DNA from: Xenorhabdus budapestensis
GTDB taxonomy: Bacteria > Pseudomonadota > Gammaproteobacteria > Enterobacterales > Enterobacteriaceae
Length of the DNA: 64,000 bases
Reading direction: 5' to 3'
Assembly: GCF_002632465.1 (NCBI RefSeq)
Contig: NZ_NIBS01000017.1
Span: 21,094 to 85,093 of the forward strand
Shown: positions 1 through 10,000 of the stretch, in pieces
How the letters are laid out: each line of letters begins with the position of its first letter
Numbering within the stretch: the first letter of the stretch is position 1
Program-made: the position numbers and the translations under genes
Notes under the pieces: model-generated
The model's database searches: none
Seen by the model: only the letters and a program-made list of their open reading frames with translations
What the model was told of the DNA's origin: nothing

Positions 1-1
1 C

Positions 2-1249
2 CTGATGTGCAAGCGGACTCCGCTGCTACTTGAGGCATTCGGCATTGAAGTGAATGCTTCCAATATGAACCGCCCGGCAGACGGTGCCCGGTTTGAGCCG
101 CTGATCGGCAATCCCGGAGATGGGCAGTCACCCAGTTGTGCGATTGTGGACGAATATCATGAACACGATACTGATGATCTTTATACCACCATGCTGACGG
201 GGATGGGGGCACGGCGTCAGCCGCTGATGTGGGCGATCACCACGGCAGGTTACAACATTGAAGGGCCTTGCTATGACAAGCGGCGCGAAGTGATTGAAAT
301 GCTGTCCGGCAATGTACCCAATGAAGAGCTGTTCGGCGTGATCTATACCGTGGACGAGGGCGATGACTGGACCTCACCGGACGTATTACGCAAAGCCAAT
401 CCCAATATGGGCGTCTCGGTCTATGCTGATTTTTTGCTGAGCCAGCAACAACGCGCCCTGAATAACCCGCGTTTAGCCAGCGTATTCAAGACCAAACACC
501 TGAATATCTGGGTGTCTGCGCGGGAGGCTTACTTCAATATGGTGAGCTGGAAGCAGTGTGAAGATACTTCACTGACGCTGGAGCAGTGCGAGGGTCAGCC
601 CTGTTTTCTGGCCTTTGATCTCGCCCGAAAGCTGGATATGAACAGTATGGCACGGCTTTTTTCGCGTGAAATAGACGGTAAACGGCATTTCTACAGTATC
701 GCCCCACGTTTCTGGGTGCCATACGACACTGTATACAGTGTGGAGCAGAACGAAAATCGGCGCAGCGCCGAGCGTTTTCAGAAGTGGGTGGAAATGGATA
801 TGCTGACTGTCACAGAAGGCGCTGAAGTCGATTACCGTTACATTCTTGAAGAAGCCAAGCTCGCTTGTCACCTGAACCCGGTTAATGAAGCCCCGATTGA
901 TCCCTTTGGGGCAACCGGCTTATCTCACGCACTGGCGGACGAGGGTATTAATCCCATCATCATTACTCAGAATTTTACTCATATGAGCGATCCGATGAAA
1001 GAGCTGGAGGCCGCCATCCAGTCCGGGCGTTTCCATCATGACGGTAACCCGATCATGTCGTGGTGTATCGGTAATGTCGTCGGGAAAACGATGGGAGGTA
1101 ATGATGATATCGTGCGCCCGATTAAAGAGCATAAAGACAGCAAAATTGATGGCGCGGTAGCGCTGATTATGGCGATGGGGCGGGCTATTTTGCACGAAGA
1201 ACCCAGTCTCTCAGATCATTTGATCTCCCACGGTGTTCGCTCACTCTGA
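2..1249 (+). CDS. Phage terminase large subunit (5'-truncated by window edge)
   Basis: This is the packaging motor and nuclease that cuts concatemeric phage DNA and pumps it into the prohead through the portal. The reading frame is open to the left edge, so the Walker A part of the ATPase lies outside the window; 415 codons remain. The visible part fits the HK97/Terminase_1 family: an acidic [10 protein letters not shown] segment of Walker B type, the ATPase coupling motif AITTAG, and a nuclease-like half with [11 protein letters not shown] and a late [21 protein letters not shown] stretch. A 58-aa membrane protein, the portal and the protease follow in the usual HK97 order. The internal ATG at position 5 is not expected to be the true start. 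Confidence 0.93.
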   Translation: MMCKRTPLLLEAFGIEVNASNMNRPADGARFEPLIGNPGDGQSPSCAIVDEYHEHDTDDLYTTMLTGMGARRQPLMWAITTAGYNIEGPCYDKRREVIEMLSGNVPNEELFGVIYTVDEGDDWTSPDVLRKANPNMGVSVYADFLLSQQQRALNNPRLASVFKTKHLNIWVSAREAYFNMVSWKQCEDTSLTLEQCEGQPCFLAFDLARKLDMNSMARLFSREIDGKRHFYSIAPRFWVPYDTVYSVEQNENRRSAERFQKWVEMDMLTVTEGAEVDYRYILEEAKLACHLNPVNEAPIDPFGATGLSHALADEGINPIIITQNFTHMSDPMKELEAAIQSGRFHHDGNPIMSWCIGNVVGKTMGGNDDIVRPIKEHKDSKIDGAVALIMAMGRAILHEEPSLSDHLISHGVRSL

Positions 1250-1258
1250 GGTTTTTTC

Positions 1259-1435
1259 ATGAAAGGATTAATGATTGCTGCCCTGTTGGTTGGGCTGGCA
1301 GGCGGCACTTTGCTGTCTTACGGTGCATGGCTGCTGCTACCGGCCGCAGGATTTATGGTTGCCGGCAGCCTGTGCCTCGGCTGGTCGTATCTGGTCTCAC
1401 GTATGTTGAGCCAGAAACCCGATAAGGAGACCTGA
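1259..1435 (+). CDS. Small prophage membrane protein between terminase and portal
   Basis: A 58-residue ORF that begins 9 bases after the terminase stop. Its TGA overlaps the portal ATG (TGATG), which points to translational coupling. Two hydrophobic stretches (about residues 3-20 and 22-46) predict two membrane helices, followed by a short charged tail (SQKPDKET). Small hydrophobic proteins are common at this place in HK97-type head operons, but I know of no assigned role. The tight spacing and intact frame support a real gene. No ribosome-binding site stands out beyond GAGG in the spacer. Confidence 0.65.
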   Translation: MKGLMIAALLVGLAGGTLLSYGAWLLLPAAGFMVAGSLCLGWSYLVSRMLSQKPDKET

Positions 1436-2667
1436 TGTTTTTTCCCGGATTATTTTACAAATCCGCCGACCCCATGACCTCCCGTGACTTAAGTGAGCTG
1501 ATCGGCCTGTCTTATGACTCTTACAGTGGACGGCGGGTCAGTCCGCAGTTAGCCATGCAGCTCACCGCCGTGTTCAGTTGTGTGCGGGTGTTGGCGGAAT
1601 CGGTCGGCATGCTGCCCTGTTCGCTGTATGAGCAACTGGATCGCGGCAATAAACGGGCAACCCGTGAACGGCTGCATAAGCTGCTGTCGGTAAAACCCAA
1701 TAACTACATGACTCCGCAGGAGTTCTGGGAACTGCTGATTGCCTGTCTGTGTCTGCGGGGAAATTTCTACGCTTACAAAATAAAAGTACTTGGGGAAGTG
1801 GTGGAGTTACTGCCCCTCGATCCGGGCTGCGTCACCTCAAAACTCAATAATGACTGGCAGCCGAAATATCAGGTGACCTTTCCGAACGGAGAAAACCGGA
1901 CACTGACACAGGATGAACTCTGGCATGTGCGTATTTTTACGCTGGATGGCCTGACCGGGTTAAGTCCGATTGCCTATGCGCGGCAGGCGATAGGGTTAGG
2001 ACTGGCGACCGAAGAGCACGGTTCACGGTTATTCGGTAACGGGGCAGTCACCAGTGGCGTACTGCAAACGGATCAGGCACTGAAAGACGAGGCGTATCAC
2101 CGGCTGAAAACGGATTTTGAAGCCCGTCATCAGGGGCTGGTCAACGCTCATAAGCCGATGATTCTGGAAATGGGGCTGAAATGGCATCAAATCAGTTTAT
2201 CGGCTGAGGATGCGCAGTTTCTGGAAACCCGCAAGTTTCAGCTTGAGGAAATCTGCCGCATCTTCCGGGTACCGTTGCATATGGTGCAGAACACCGACCG
2301 CGCCACCTTTAACAACATCGAAAATCTGGGGATCGGGTTTATTAATTACTCGCTGGTACCTTACCTCACCCGCATTGAACAGCGTATCAATGCCGGGCTG
2401 GTTAAAACTACTAAACAGGGGCGGTTTTATGCCAAGTTCAACACCGGGGCTTTGCTACGCGGGGACATGAAATCCCGCTTTGAAGCCTATGCCACCGGCA
2501 TTAACTGGGGCATTTATGCACCGAACGAATGCCGGGAGCTGGAAGAACTCAATCCCCGCGAGGGCGGTGATATTTATCTCACGCCGATGAACATGACCAC
2601 GAAACCCGAACAAGCCCCGACAAAAGAGGAAGAATCCCATGCCGATGATAACCAAGCAACGGCTTGA
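1435..2667 (+). CDS. Phage portal protein, HK97 type
   Basis: This protein forms the dodecameric ring at the head vertex through which DNA is packaged and ejected and to which the connector binds. The 410 residues match the Phage_portal family: N-terminal AVFSCVRVLAESVGMLPCSLYE, a central LWHVRIFTLDGLTGLSPI segment, and EEICRIFRVPLHMVQ with the following NIENLGIGFINYSLVPYL, typical of HK97 gp3. The start overlaps the upstream stop by one base. The end overlaps the protease gene by 29 bases, so the head genes appear co-translated. Confidence 0.95.
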   Translation: MFFPGLFYKSADPMTSRDLSELIGLSYDSYSGRRVSPQLAMQLTAVFSCVRVLAESVGMLPCSLYEQLDRGNKRATRERLHKLLSVKPNNYMTPQEFWELLIACLCLRGNFYAYKIKVLGEVVELLPLDPGCVTSKLNNDWQPKYQVTFPNGENRTLTQDELWHVRIFTLDGLTGLSPIAYARQAIGLGLATEEHGSRLFGNGAVTSGVLQTDQALKDEAYHRLKTDFEARHQGLVNAHKPMILEMGLKWHQISLSAEDAQFLETRKFQLEEICRIFRVPLHMVQNTDRATFNNIENLGIGFINYSLVPYLTRIEQRINAGLVKTTKQGRFYAKFNTGALLRGDMKSRFEAYATGINWGIYAPNECRELEELNPREGGDIYLTPMNMTTKPEQAPTKEEESHADDNQATA

Positions 2668-3295
2668 TATGCCCCTGAGAATCAAATCGGTCAGCGATTC
2701 CGGTGAGTTTGAGGGTTACGGCTCAGTGTTCGGACTCAAAGACAGCGCTAACGACATCGTTTTACCCGGCGCTTTTGCCAATACGCTGAAGCAATGGGGC
2801 GAAAAAGGCGGCCTGCCTGCGCTGCTCTGGCAGCACCGAATGGATGAACCCATCGGTATCTATACCGAAATGAAAGAAGACGAGACAGGGCTGTATCTCA
2901 AAGGGCGACTGTTGATTGATGACGATCCGCTGGCAAAACGTGCCCATGCCCATATGAAAGCAGGATCACTCTCCGGTCTGTCTATCGGCTACATCCTGAA
3001 AGACTGGGAATATGACCGGACAAAAGAGGCTTTTTTACTGAAAGATCTCGATTTATGGGAAGTGAGCCTAGTGACCTTTCCCGCCAACGAGGATGCCCGG
3101 GTGAGCAACGTGAAATCGGCCTTTGCCCGAGGTGATATCCCCAATCCCAGTCGTATTGAACGGGTCCTGCGCGATGTTGGACTCTCCCGCTCTCAGGCCA
3201 GGGTCTTTATGGAGGAGGGCTACGGAGCCTTGTCTTTGCGTGATGCTGAGACCGTCTCGGCATTAACTGCACTGGAATCATTACATTTTAACTAA
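2639..3295 (+). CDS. HK97-family prohead protease
   Basis: This serine protease (Peptidase_S78) is packaged inside the prohead, cleaves the capsid delta domain or scaffold and then itself. In 218 residues it shows the family opening (SGEFEGYGSVFGLKDSANDIVLPGAF), the His-containing LLWQHRMDEPIG segment and the Ser-containing AGSLSGLSIGY segment that form the catalytic pair. It starts inside the end of the portal gene. The major capsid gene follows 12 bases after the stop, as in HK97 (gp4-gp5). The C-terminal 50 residues are variable and probably self-cleaved. Confidence 0.95.
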   Translation: MPMITKQRLDMPLRIKSVSDSGEFEGYGSVFGLKDSANDIVLPGAFANTLKQWGEKGGLPALLWQHRMDEPIGIYTEMKEDETGLYLKGRLLIDDDPLAKRAHAHMKAGSLSGLSIGYILKDWEYDRTKEAFLLKDLDLWEVSLVTFPANEDARVSNVKSAFARGDIPNPSRIERVLRDVGLSRSQARVFMEEGYGALSLRDAETVSALTALESLHFN

Positions 3296-3307
3296 CCGGA
3301 GTTTTTG

Positions 3308-4519
3308 ATGGCTATTGAAGTCAAAGATGTACAACAGGTTGCGCAGGAAATTCAGCAGCGTTTCGATGAATTCAGACAGAAGAACGATCAGCGTATTGAG
3401 GCAATCGAAGCTCAGAAAGGTAAGTTGTCCGAGCAGGTGGATACCCTGAATGGCAAACTGTCTGAGCTGGACAGCTTGAAATCCGCGCTGGAAGAGGAGC
3501 TGGCGGGGCTGAAACGTCCGGCAGGCGGCAGCAATACGCCAGCGGTGAGCGAGCACAAAGCGGCGTTTGCCCAGTTTATCCGCAAGGGCAAAGAAGACGG
3601 TTTGTCAGAGTTGGAGCAAAAAGCGATGCAGACCACTGCCGATCCTGAAGGAGGCTATGCCGTCCCGGAGGCGTTGGATCGCAATATTATCAGCGCGTTG
3701 AAAGAGGAAGTGGTGATGCGGGCGGAGTGTAACGTGGTCTCCGTAGGCAGCCCGAACTTCAAGCGGCTGGTGAATCAGGGTGGTGCTAACAGCGGCTGGG
3801 TGGGCGAAACCGATGAGCGCCCGGAAACTAAAACGCCGAAGCTGACGCCAATCGAACCGACATGGGGCGAGATTTACGGCAATCCTGCCGCGACCCAGAC
3901 CATGCTGGATGATGCCTTTTTCGATGTGGAAGCCTTTATCTCATCTGAACTGACACAAGAGTTTGCTGAGCAGGAGGAGAGTGCTTTTACCCACGGTGAC
4001 GGCAAAAATAAACCGAAAGGTTTGCTGGCCTACGGCAGTGATGTGCAGGAAGACAAAGACCGTAAATGGGGTAAGTTACAGCATCTGATGCTGAAAAAAG
4101 CGACCGAGGTGACCGCGGATGAAGTCATGCAACTGATCTACACCCTGCGTAAACCGTACCGCACCGGAGCAAAGTTCATGATGAACAACAAAATGCTGTT
4201 TCAGGTACGCACTCTGAAAGACAGTCAGGGCAACTATCTGTGGCAGCCGGGTCTGCAACTGGGGCAACCGTCTTCTCTGCTGGGTTACGGTATCGCGGAA
4301 AACGAGCAGTTTGCTGATTTGAGCACAGGTGCCGTGCCGATGGCGTTCGGTAACTTCAAACGCTGCTACACCATTTTGGATCGCCTCGGGGTGCGTATGT
4401 TACGTGATCCGTACACGCACAAACCGTTTATTCACTTCTACACCACTAAACGGGTGGGTTCTCTGCTGGTGGACAGCAACGCAGTGAAACTGCTGAAAGT
4501 AGCAGAAGGTAAGGCCTAA
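3308..4519 (+). CDS. Major capsid protein, HK97 fold, with N-terminal delta domain
   Basis: The 403-aa shell subunit. Residues about 1-75 are a charged, heptad-rich coiled coil (KDVQQVAQEIQQRFDEFRQK onward) that corresponds to the delta scaffolding domain removed by the protease. The HK97-fold body begins near the TTADPEGGYAVPEALDRNII segment and includes GNPAATQTMLDDAFFDVEAF and the C-terminal FIHFYTTKRVGSLLVDSNAVKLLK. I chose the ATG at 3308 because an in-frame TTG just upstream sits in the spacer and AACCGGAG lies at the right distance from the ATG. No separate scaffold gene is present, as expected for this type. Confidence 0.95.
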   Translation: MAIEVKDVQQVAQEIQQRFDEFRQKNDQRIEAIEAQKGKLSEQVDTLNGKLSELDSLKSALEEELAGLKRPAGGSNTPAVSEHKAAFAQFIRKGKEDGLSELEQKAMQTTADPEGGYAVPEALDRNIISALKEEVVMRAECNVVSVGSPNFKRLVNQGGANSGWVGETDERPETKTPKLTPIEPTWGEIYGNPAATQTMLDDAFFDVEAFISSELTQEFAEQEESAFTHGDGKNKPKGLLAYGSDVQEDKDRKWGKLQHLMLKKATEVTADEVMQLIYTLRKPYRTGAKFMMNNKMLFQVRTLKDSQGNYLWQPGLQLGQPSSLLGYGIAENEQFADLSTGAVPMAFGNFKRCYTILDRLGVRMLRDPYTHKPFIHFYTTKRVGSLLVDSNAVKLLKVAEGKA

Positions 4520-4542
4520 CCACCTTATTATCAGGAGAGTAC

Positions 4543-4845
4543 ATGCCTTTTCCCACGCTTGATCTGCTTCGGCAGCAGTGCCGTATCGACAGTGATAACC
4601 CCGCCGAAGATGATTTATTAAACACGTATTCCCGCGCGGCCATCAAACGGGCAGAAAGCTACCTGAACCGTCGCCTGTATGAGAACGCAGTGCCGGAGGA
4701 TGATCCTGATGGTCTGCTCGTTATCGACGATGTGGCACTGGCGATTATGTTAATTGTAGGGTTCTGGTACGACAACCGGGAGGCCCAGTCATTACCGATG
4801 GGCTTTCAGGCATTGCTGGAACCCTATCGTTTTATTCCGTTATAG
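4543..4845 (+). CDS. Head-tail connector (gp6-like)
   Basis: A 100-aa protein of the phage gp6-like connector family that forms a ring under the portal. Features are the short N-terminal LDLLRQQCRIDSDNPAEDDLL helix and the RAAIKRAESYLNRRLYE helix, then a hydrophobic helix in DVALAIMLIVGFWYDNREAQ typical of the family. A good AGGAG lies 7 bases before the ATG. It sits directly between major capsid and head closure genes, which supports the assignment. Confidence 0.85.
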   Translation: MPFPTLDLLRQQCRIDSDNPAEDDLLNTYSRAAIKRAESYLNRRLYENAVPEDDPDGLLVIDDVALAIMLIVGFWYDNREAQSLPMGFQALLEPYRFIPL

Positions 4846-4854
4846 GAGAACCAC

Positions 4855-5175
4855 ATGAAAGCAGGGGAACTGCGTTATCGCATCCGGTTACTTCGTCCGG
4901 TGAGCAGTCGTGATGAACTGGGTTCAGAAATGATCAGTCATCATGATGTTGCCACCGTCTGGGCGAAAGCCGAAGCCCTGTCAAACCGAAAGATCCGTAC
5001 TGCTGACCAACAACAGGTGGTCGAGGTACAGCAATTTACCGTCAGGCCCCGGCGTGATATCGAACCGGGCTGGCTGATTGAACATCAGGAGCGGAGGTTC
5101 ACGGTACGCACCATTGATCGCAACCTTGCTGACCGCGCAGTGATTACCACGGAGGCAGATGTGCGTCATGATTGA
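4855..5175 (+). CDS. Phage head closure / head-tail adaptor protein
   Basis: A 106-aa protein of the head-tail joining family (Phage_H_T_join; SPP1 gp16-like). The MKAGELRYRIRLLRP opening, the central ATVWAKAEALSNRKIRTADQQ and the late WLIEHQERRFTVRTIDRN give the small beta-barrel pattern of the family. It seals the filled head and receives the tail. The next gene starts within its last codons (ATG at 5159 or 5168), so the two are probably coupled. Confidence 0.85.
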   Translation: MKAGELRYRIRLLRPVSSRDELGSEMISHHDVATVWAKAEALSNRKIRTADQQQVVEVQQFTVRPRRDIEPGWLIEHQERRFTVRTIDRNLADRAVITTEADVRHD

Positions 5176-5557
5176 ATCTGAACTTAAAGCCGATTTAGAA
5201 CGGTTAACGAGCCTGCCGGTTTATCCGTTGATATTGCCCTCGACGGTATTAGAGGGAGTGACCTATCAGCGCATCAGCGATCCCCGATTTAATATCGGGC
5301 TGGTGGCTTCGCCGTTAATCGAAGCGCGCTTCCAAATCAGCATTATGGTGCTGAATGATTACACCCAGGCCCTGAGGCTGGAAGCGAAAATCCGTTCCGC
5401 ATGGGAATCCGTGCAGCATGGCCTGCTCGGTGGTTATCCGGTGCAAACTGTTTCACGCGGGCTCTTGCATCAGGAGGCGGAAGAGCTGACCGGAAATCGC
5501 AAGCGTTACCGTATCACACGGGACTTTATCATCACTTACACGGAGAATCCGGCATGA
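5159..5557 (+). CDS. Probable tail terminator / tail completion protein (DUF3168-like)
   Basis: A 129- to 132-aa protein of the small tail-completion type. It opens MIESELKADLERL, has a compact alpha/beta pattern and ends in RYRITRDFIITYTENPA, as tail terminators (lambda U-like, DUF3168) often do. Both ATG 5159 and ATG 5168 are possible starts, and both overlap the head-closure stop. Such a protein ends tail-tube growth and docks the tail to the head. Assignment rests mostly on size, fold pattern and place among the connector genes; the family call is moderately sure. Confidence 0.6.
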   Translation: MCVMIESELKADLERLTSLPVYPLILPSTVLEGVTYQRISDPRFNIGLVASPLIEARFQISIMVLNDYTQALRLEAKIRSAWESVQHGLLGGYPVQTVSRGLLHQEAEELTGNRKRYRITRDFIITYTENPA

Positions 5558-5958
5558 TCACAGCACAAACGACGGGATGGGCAGAGCTGGGACGCAAATT
5601 GCAGGCGCTGGATACCACTCTCCAGACTGACATGATGCGAAAAGCCGGTAAAGTTGCGATGCAGATTGTACAGGAAGATATGCAGGCTCATGCCGGTTAT
5701 GACAAGAAAAGCAACGCCGCGCATCTGCGGGATAATATCCTTATCCGCACCACAAAATCCACGAAATATCAGGGGGACGTGATGATCACGGTTGGCCCGG
5801 CGAAAACACACCGCATGAAAGCACTGGCGCAGGAAATGGGCACCATCAAACAAGTGCCAAAACCGTTTATCCGTCCGGCGCTGGATTACAACAAACAGGC
5901 CGTTTTAAACGTGCTGGCGCGGGAAATCCGTGATGCACTGGACGGTTACAACCAATAA
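5554..5958 (+). CDS. HK97 gp10-like head-tail / tail completion protein
   Basis: A 134-aa protein of the HK97-gp10 family. The start is the ATG at 5554, overlapping the previous stop as ATGA; longer upstream reading in the same frame runs through the previous gene and is not used. Family signs are the N-terminal TGWAELGRKLQALDTTLQ, the HLRDNILIRTTKS strand and the C-terminal QEMGTIKQVPKPFIRPALDYN, which is the typical ending (a conserved PFIRPA motif). It likely joins the head connector to the tail tube. The tail tube gene follows after 17 bases. Confidence 0.85.
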   Translation: MITAQTTGWAELGRKLQALDTTLQTDMMRKAGKVAMQIVQEDMQAHAGYDKKSNAAHLRDNILIRTTKSTKYQGDVMITVGPAKTHRMKALAQEMGTIKQVPKPFIRPALDYNKQAVLNVLAREIRDALDGYNQ

Positions 5959-5975
5959 GATTGGAGTAAAACATC

Positions 5976-6437
5976 ATGGCAACGTCCCCTGAATACGCTG
6001 TATTGCCGGTAGGTACTTTGGTGAAGTTCGGCAAACCGGGCGATAGCGTGACGCAAATGAAACCGTTAATTAACTGTAAGACACTGGGTGCAACAGGGCT
6101 GACCGGCAGTTTTGTCGACTGCACCACCCTGATGGATACCAATAAGCAGTTTATCTCCGATATGCCGGAAGGCCCGGAAAAATCCCTCGGTTTTATTGAT
6201 GATCCGGCGAACGAAAATTTCGTCTCTTTCCTGAACGCGGCTGAAAAGCGCGAAACCGTGCAGTTTTACATCGCTCTGCCGAATAAACGTACTGCCACGA
6301 TGGTACTGGCGCTTTCCGGCTGGGAAATGAACGACATTAACGCCCCGGCGAATGAAGTGATCCAGATGACCGTCAAAGGCAAACAAAACAACCTTGTTTG
6401 GGGTATCGCAGACATCAAAACAGGAGTGACCCAATGA
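5976..6437 (+). CDS. Major tail tube protein (lambda V-like)
   Basis: A 153-aa tail tube subunit that polymerises into the hollow siphovirus tail. It has the mixed beta pattern of the lambda gpV N-terminal domain and keeps the family landmark LGFIDDPANENFVSFLNAAEKRET in its middle. No C-terminal Ig-like domain is present, so it is the short form. Its stop overlaps the start of the tail assembly chaperone (ATGA at 6434), which fits the V-G order of lambda-type tails. Confidence 0.85.
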   Translation: MATSPEYAVLPVGTLVKFGKPGDSVTQMKPLINCKTLGATGLTGSFVDCTTLMDTNKQFISDMPEGPEKSLGFIDDPANENFVSFLNAAEKRETVQFYIALPNKRTATMVLALSGWEMNDINAPANEVIQMTVKGKQNNLVWGIADIKTGVTQ

Positions 6438-6781
6438 AAGCACTGAAAGCGGCCTTACTCACTCCGCGTCCGCAGATTAAAGTGGTGGAACTGTTCGGTA
6501 CTCAAATCAACCTGCGCCGGATGACGGCACTAGAACTGCTGGAGCTGGAAGAAAAAGCTGAAAAGCTGAGTGAAGCGGGAGACGGGCGTGGGGCCTCCCG
6601 CCTGAATGTTCAGATGGTATTGGATTGTCTGGTGGATGATAAGGGTAAATCTATTCCCGCCGATTATCTGCCCACCGCAGAGGAATTGATGATCGTCCAT
6701 GATAACGCCACCCTGATTGAAGCCATCCAGACCGTGAAGCGTCATTCCATCGGCACACTGGAGGAGGCCGAAAAAAACTAA
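6434..6781 (+). CDS. Tail assembly chaperone, short form (lambda G-like)
   Basis: A 115-aa chaperone that coats the tape measure protein before tube assembly. The ATG at 6434 is preceded by AGGAG and overlaps the V-like stop; the frame is open further upstream but only through the V-like gene. The protein has FGTQINLRRMTALELLELEEKAEKL, typical of phage tail assembly chaperones. Its last codons GAA AAA AAC TAA contain a slippery heptamer, A AAA AAC at 6772-6778, right before the stop. This is the arrangement used for the programmed -1 frameshift that makes the longer G-T protein in lambda-like phages. Confidence 0.85.
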   Translation: MKALKAALLTPRPQIKVVELFGTQINLRRMTALELLELEEKAEKLSEAGDGRGASRLNVQMVLDCLVDDKGKSIPADYLPTAEELMIVHDNATLIEAIQTVKRHSIGTLEEAEKN

Positions 6782-7005
6782 TCTACTCGCCGTGGCTGCA
6801 TTTTGCCTTCACGTTAGCTGAACAGCTCGGTGAAATCGACCCTTATCGTATCTTGTCCTTGCCTGCGTCCACGCTCAACGAGTGGCAGGTCTATTACCGA
6901 CTGAAAAACCGCCAACAGCCAGACAGTCCGCCTGCTGCATCCGTATCTGCTCCGTGTGATACGGTCCGGGCACAGTGTGATGCTGTCATGAAATTATTGG
7001 GTTAA
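6434..7005 (+). CDS. Tail assembly chaperone, -1 frameshift long form (lambda GT-like)
   Basis: Slipping back one base on A AAA AAC (6772-6778) moves the ribosome into a frame open from 6778 to the TAA at 7003-7005. It adds 75 residues starting LIYSPWLHFAFTLAEQLGE and ending CDAVMKLLG, for a total of 190. The added part has no start codon of its own, is tightly placed before the tape measure gene (ATG 7009), and contains ASTLNEWQVYYRLKNR, a pattern common in the T domain of such chaperones. Frameshifting is inferred from the heptamer and layout; it is well known for this gene pair in lambda. Confidence 0.8.
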
Positions 7006-7008
7006 GTT

Positions 7009-10000
7009 ATGGCTAATTTATCGACATTGACGGTCGGCTTGCTGGTTAATGCCACCGCGTTTAAATCCCGGATCATGGATGCCTATCGTTATGCCGGGCG
7101 GGAATCAGAACGTTTTACGGATAAGGCGGGATTGGATGCCAAGAAACTGAAAAAGACCTACAGTTCACTGGCATCACATATTAAATCCGTTTCCGGGCAA
7201 CTGGCGTTACTGGCAGGCACCGGCTTTTCACTGAATACGGTTATCTCCCATACCCGTAAATACGGGCAGGCGTTATCTGACCTGTCCGCCATTACTGGTG
7301 CAACAGGCGAGCAGTTAAAGAAACTGGATGAAAACGCCCAACGGATTGGACGTACCACGGAATTCGGCGCAACCCGCATTGCTGAGGCGTTTAAGCTGAT
7401 GGCCTCAGCAAAGCCAGAACTGCTGAAAAGTACCGAGGCACTGACGTTGGCAACCGAGAAAGCGGTGATACTGGCGCAGGCATCCGGTATTGATTTACCG
7501 GATGCGACTCGTGCATTGGCGTTATCGCTTAATCAGTTCGGTGCCAGTGCAGAACAGGCTGACCGCTTTATTAACATACTGGCGGCTGGGGCGAAATACG
7601 GTTCTTCCGAAATTAACGAAACGGCGCAGGCCATTAAAAATGGTGGCACCGCAGCGGCACAGGCAGGGATCAGCTTTGAAGAGTTAGGCGCAGCTATCCA
7701 GATACTGGCGGAACGTGGCATTAAAGGCGGCGAGGCAGGCACTGCCATTCGTAACGTGATACTGGCGCTGGAACGCTCGACAGACAAAAATCTGAAACCT
7801 TCGGTTGTTGGTCTGTCGTCGGCATTGGGATCCCTGACGGGCAAAAACCTCTCGACCGCACAGGCGGTGAAATTATTCGGGCGGGCGAATGTCAGTGCGG
7901 CGTCTAATTTAGTCACCGGGCGGGAAAAACTGGAAGAACTGACCCAAGCTCTGACCGGAACGCAGGTCGCTTATGAACAGGTCAGTGCGCGTGCTAATAA
8001 CCTTGGGGCTGATCTGGATGTGCTGATGAGTGCCTTTGAAGGCATGGCTTTGAAAATCGGGCAGAGTGCTGACGGCTCATTACGTACCGGGGTGCAGGGG
8101 GCAACCAATGCGATTAATGCGTTGTCCGAAAACTTTAATCTGGTTGCCAGTGTGGCATTGCATACGTTAATTCCTGTGATGGCGACTAAGCTGACTGCGG
8201 GATTACGTGAAAATATGATGGCATGGCGCGCCACCGAAAAAGCAGCTCGTGATGTTGCTAAACAGCAGGCAGAAACCGCAAAACGGACAATTGAACAGGC
8301 CAATGCCACGCTGCGTTCAACGGAAGCACAGGGCAGGCACATTCAATATCTGGAAAGAACAAACCGTTTGCACGGTCTTTCCGTCAATTACGCAAAAGAA
8401 AAAAGAACCCTGATCCGGCAGGAAACTGAAGCTCTCAAATTGCAAACACAGGCAACCGGGCAACTTGAAGCGGCTAACCGCCGGCTTTCTTATTCCTATC
8501 GGGCATTATCTGCCGCCGGGGGAGTTGCCCGTGGCGCACTTGCCATGATTGGTGGGCCATTTGGTGCAGCGATGTTGGCGGGTTCAGCCTTGTATGGATT
8601 ATATAACCATAGCGTTCAAGCCAGAGAGGGGTTGCGGCACTTAAAGGATGAAACCGTTGAAACGGTGGCTGGACTGCAACGTCTTTCCAGAATTAAGGTG
8701 GACGTCGAGCTTGATAAAACTGACGATGATATCAACCAACTGAAAGAAGAACTCAAGCAGATTGATAGCCAACTGGAACGGTATTCTCAAACCCGAATCA
8801 AGCGATTACAAAATCGTCAAAAAGGGTTCTTGAGTTTTCTTTATGAAGACCCGAAAGCAGTTGAAAAGCAAGGTCGGGTATTACTCAGTCGGCGAGAAGA
8901 TGTTCTAAAAGGGATAGAAAATAAAACCGCCAGAAAGAAAAACCTGCAGGCAACATCGGTAGCGGGTATCTTTGACCAGCCACCGTCTGAGCCGCCAAAA
9001 TACGAGGGGAACGGCACGGGTAATCCGTGGACAGGCCAGGATCTCATCAAAGAAGAGAAACAAGGCAAACAACTACTTAACCTTTATCAGCAGTTACGCA
9101 AGGAAATTGAGCAGACCCATGCCATCAGCCTGGATCGCATCCGATTCAGCGAGAAAGAAATGCTGGGTAAAATCCATGAAGTCGGCAAATCGGGTATGGC
9201 TTCGGAAAGTGAGCTTCAACGCTTAAAAGTACTCAATGCTGAAAATCACCAAAAACAGCGGCTGGAACTGGCAGAAAAATATGCTCCGGCAGCCGCATTG
9301 ATCCGGCAGGAAAGAGACGCCAGTGCAGAACTGAAAGCGCTGTATAACGAACGGTTATTAACCGAACAGGAATACCTGTCCGCCAGTAAAACGCTGTATC
9401 AAACGTCGATGAAAGACAAATTAGCGGAACAGGCAAAGCAAATTGCCGCCCCGTATCTGGATAGGGCGGGGGAGGTCGATCCGGTTGTGCAACTGCAAAA
9501 TCAGCTGACTGAGCAACAAGCGCTCTATGACAGCTATTACCGCAATGGCCTTATCAGCAAGGAACGTCATGAACAGTTAATGACTGCTGCCGCTTATCGT
9601 TCTAACGGCGCGCAATTGGCTGTCGCTAAAGATTTATACGCCTCGCAAGGGGATTTCCAGAAAATGCAGATGGATCTGCTGGATGTGGTCGAGCAACGTA
9701 CGGGGAGTGCGTTAACCGGCATGTTGACGGGCACAAAATCCTTTTCAGAATCCATGCGGGAACTGTCGGCCTCACTGGCGCAATCTATTATTCAGGATCT
9801 GGTTCGTATTGCAGTACAGGCATTGATCACCAAAGCCCTCTTCGGTTTCTTTGGGGGTGCTATGGGAAGCATGGGTGCCAGCGCATTGTCTTCGGCGGGA
9901 GGCGGCCTGTCTTTGATGGGTTCTGGCACAACAATGACCCCGGATGTCTGGAAGAGTCCCATCATGAATGCGAAAGGCGGCGTTTATCAATCTGAGGATT

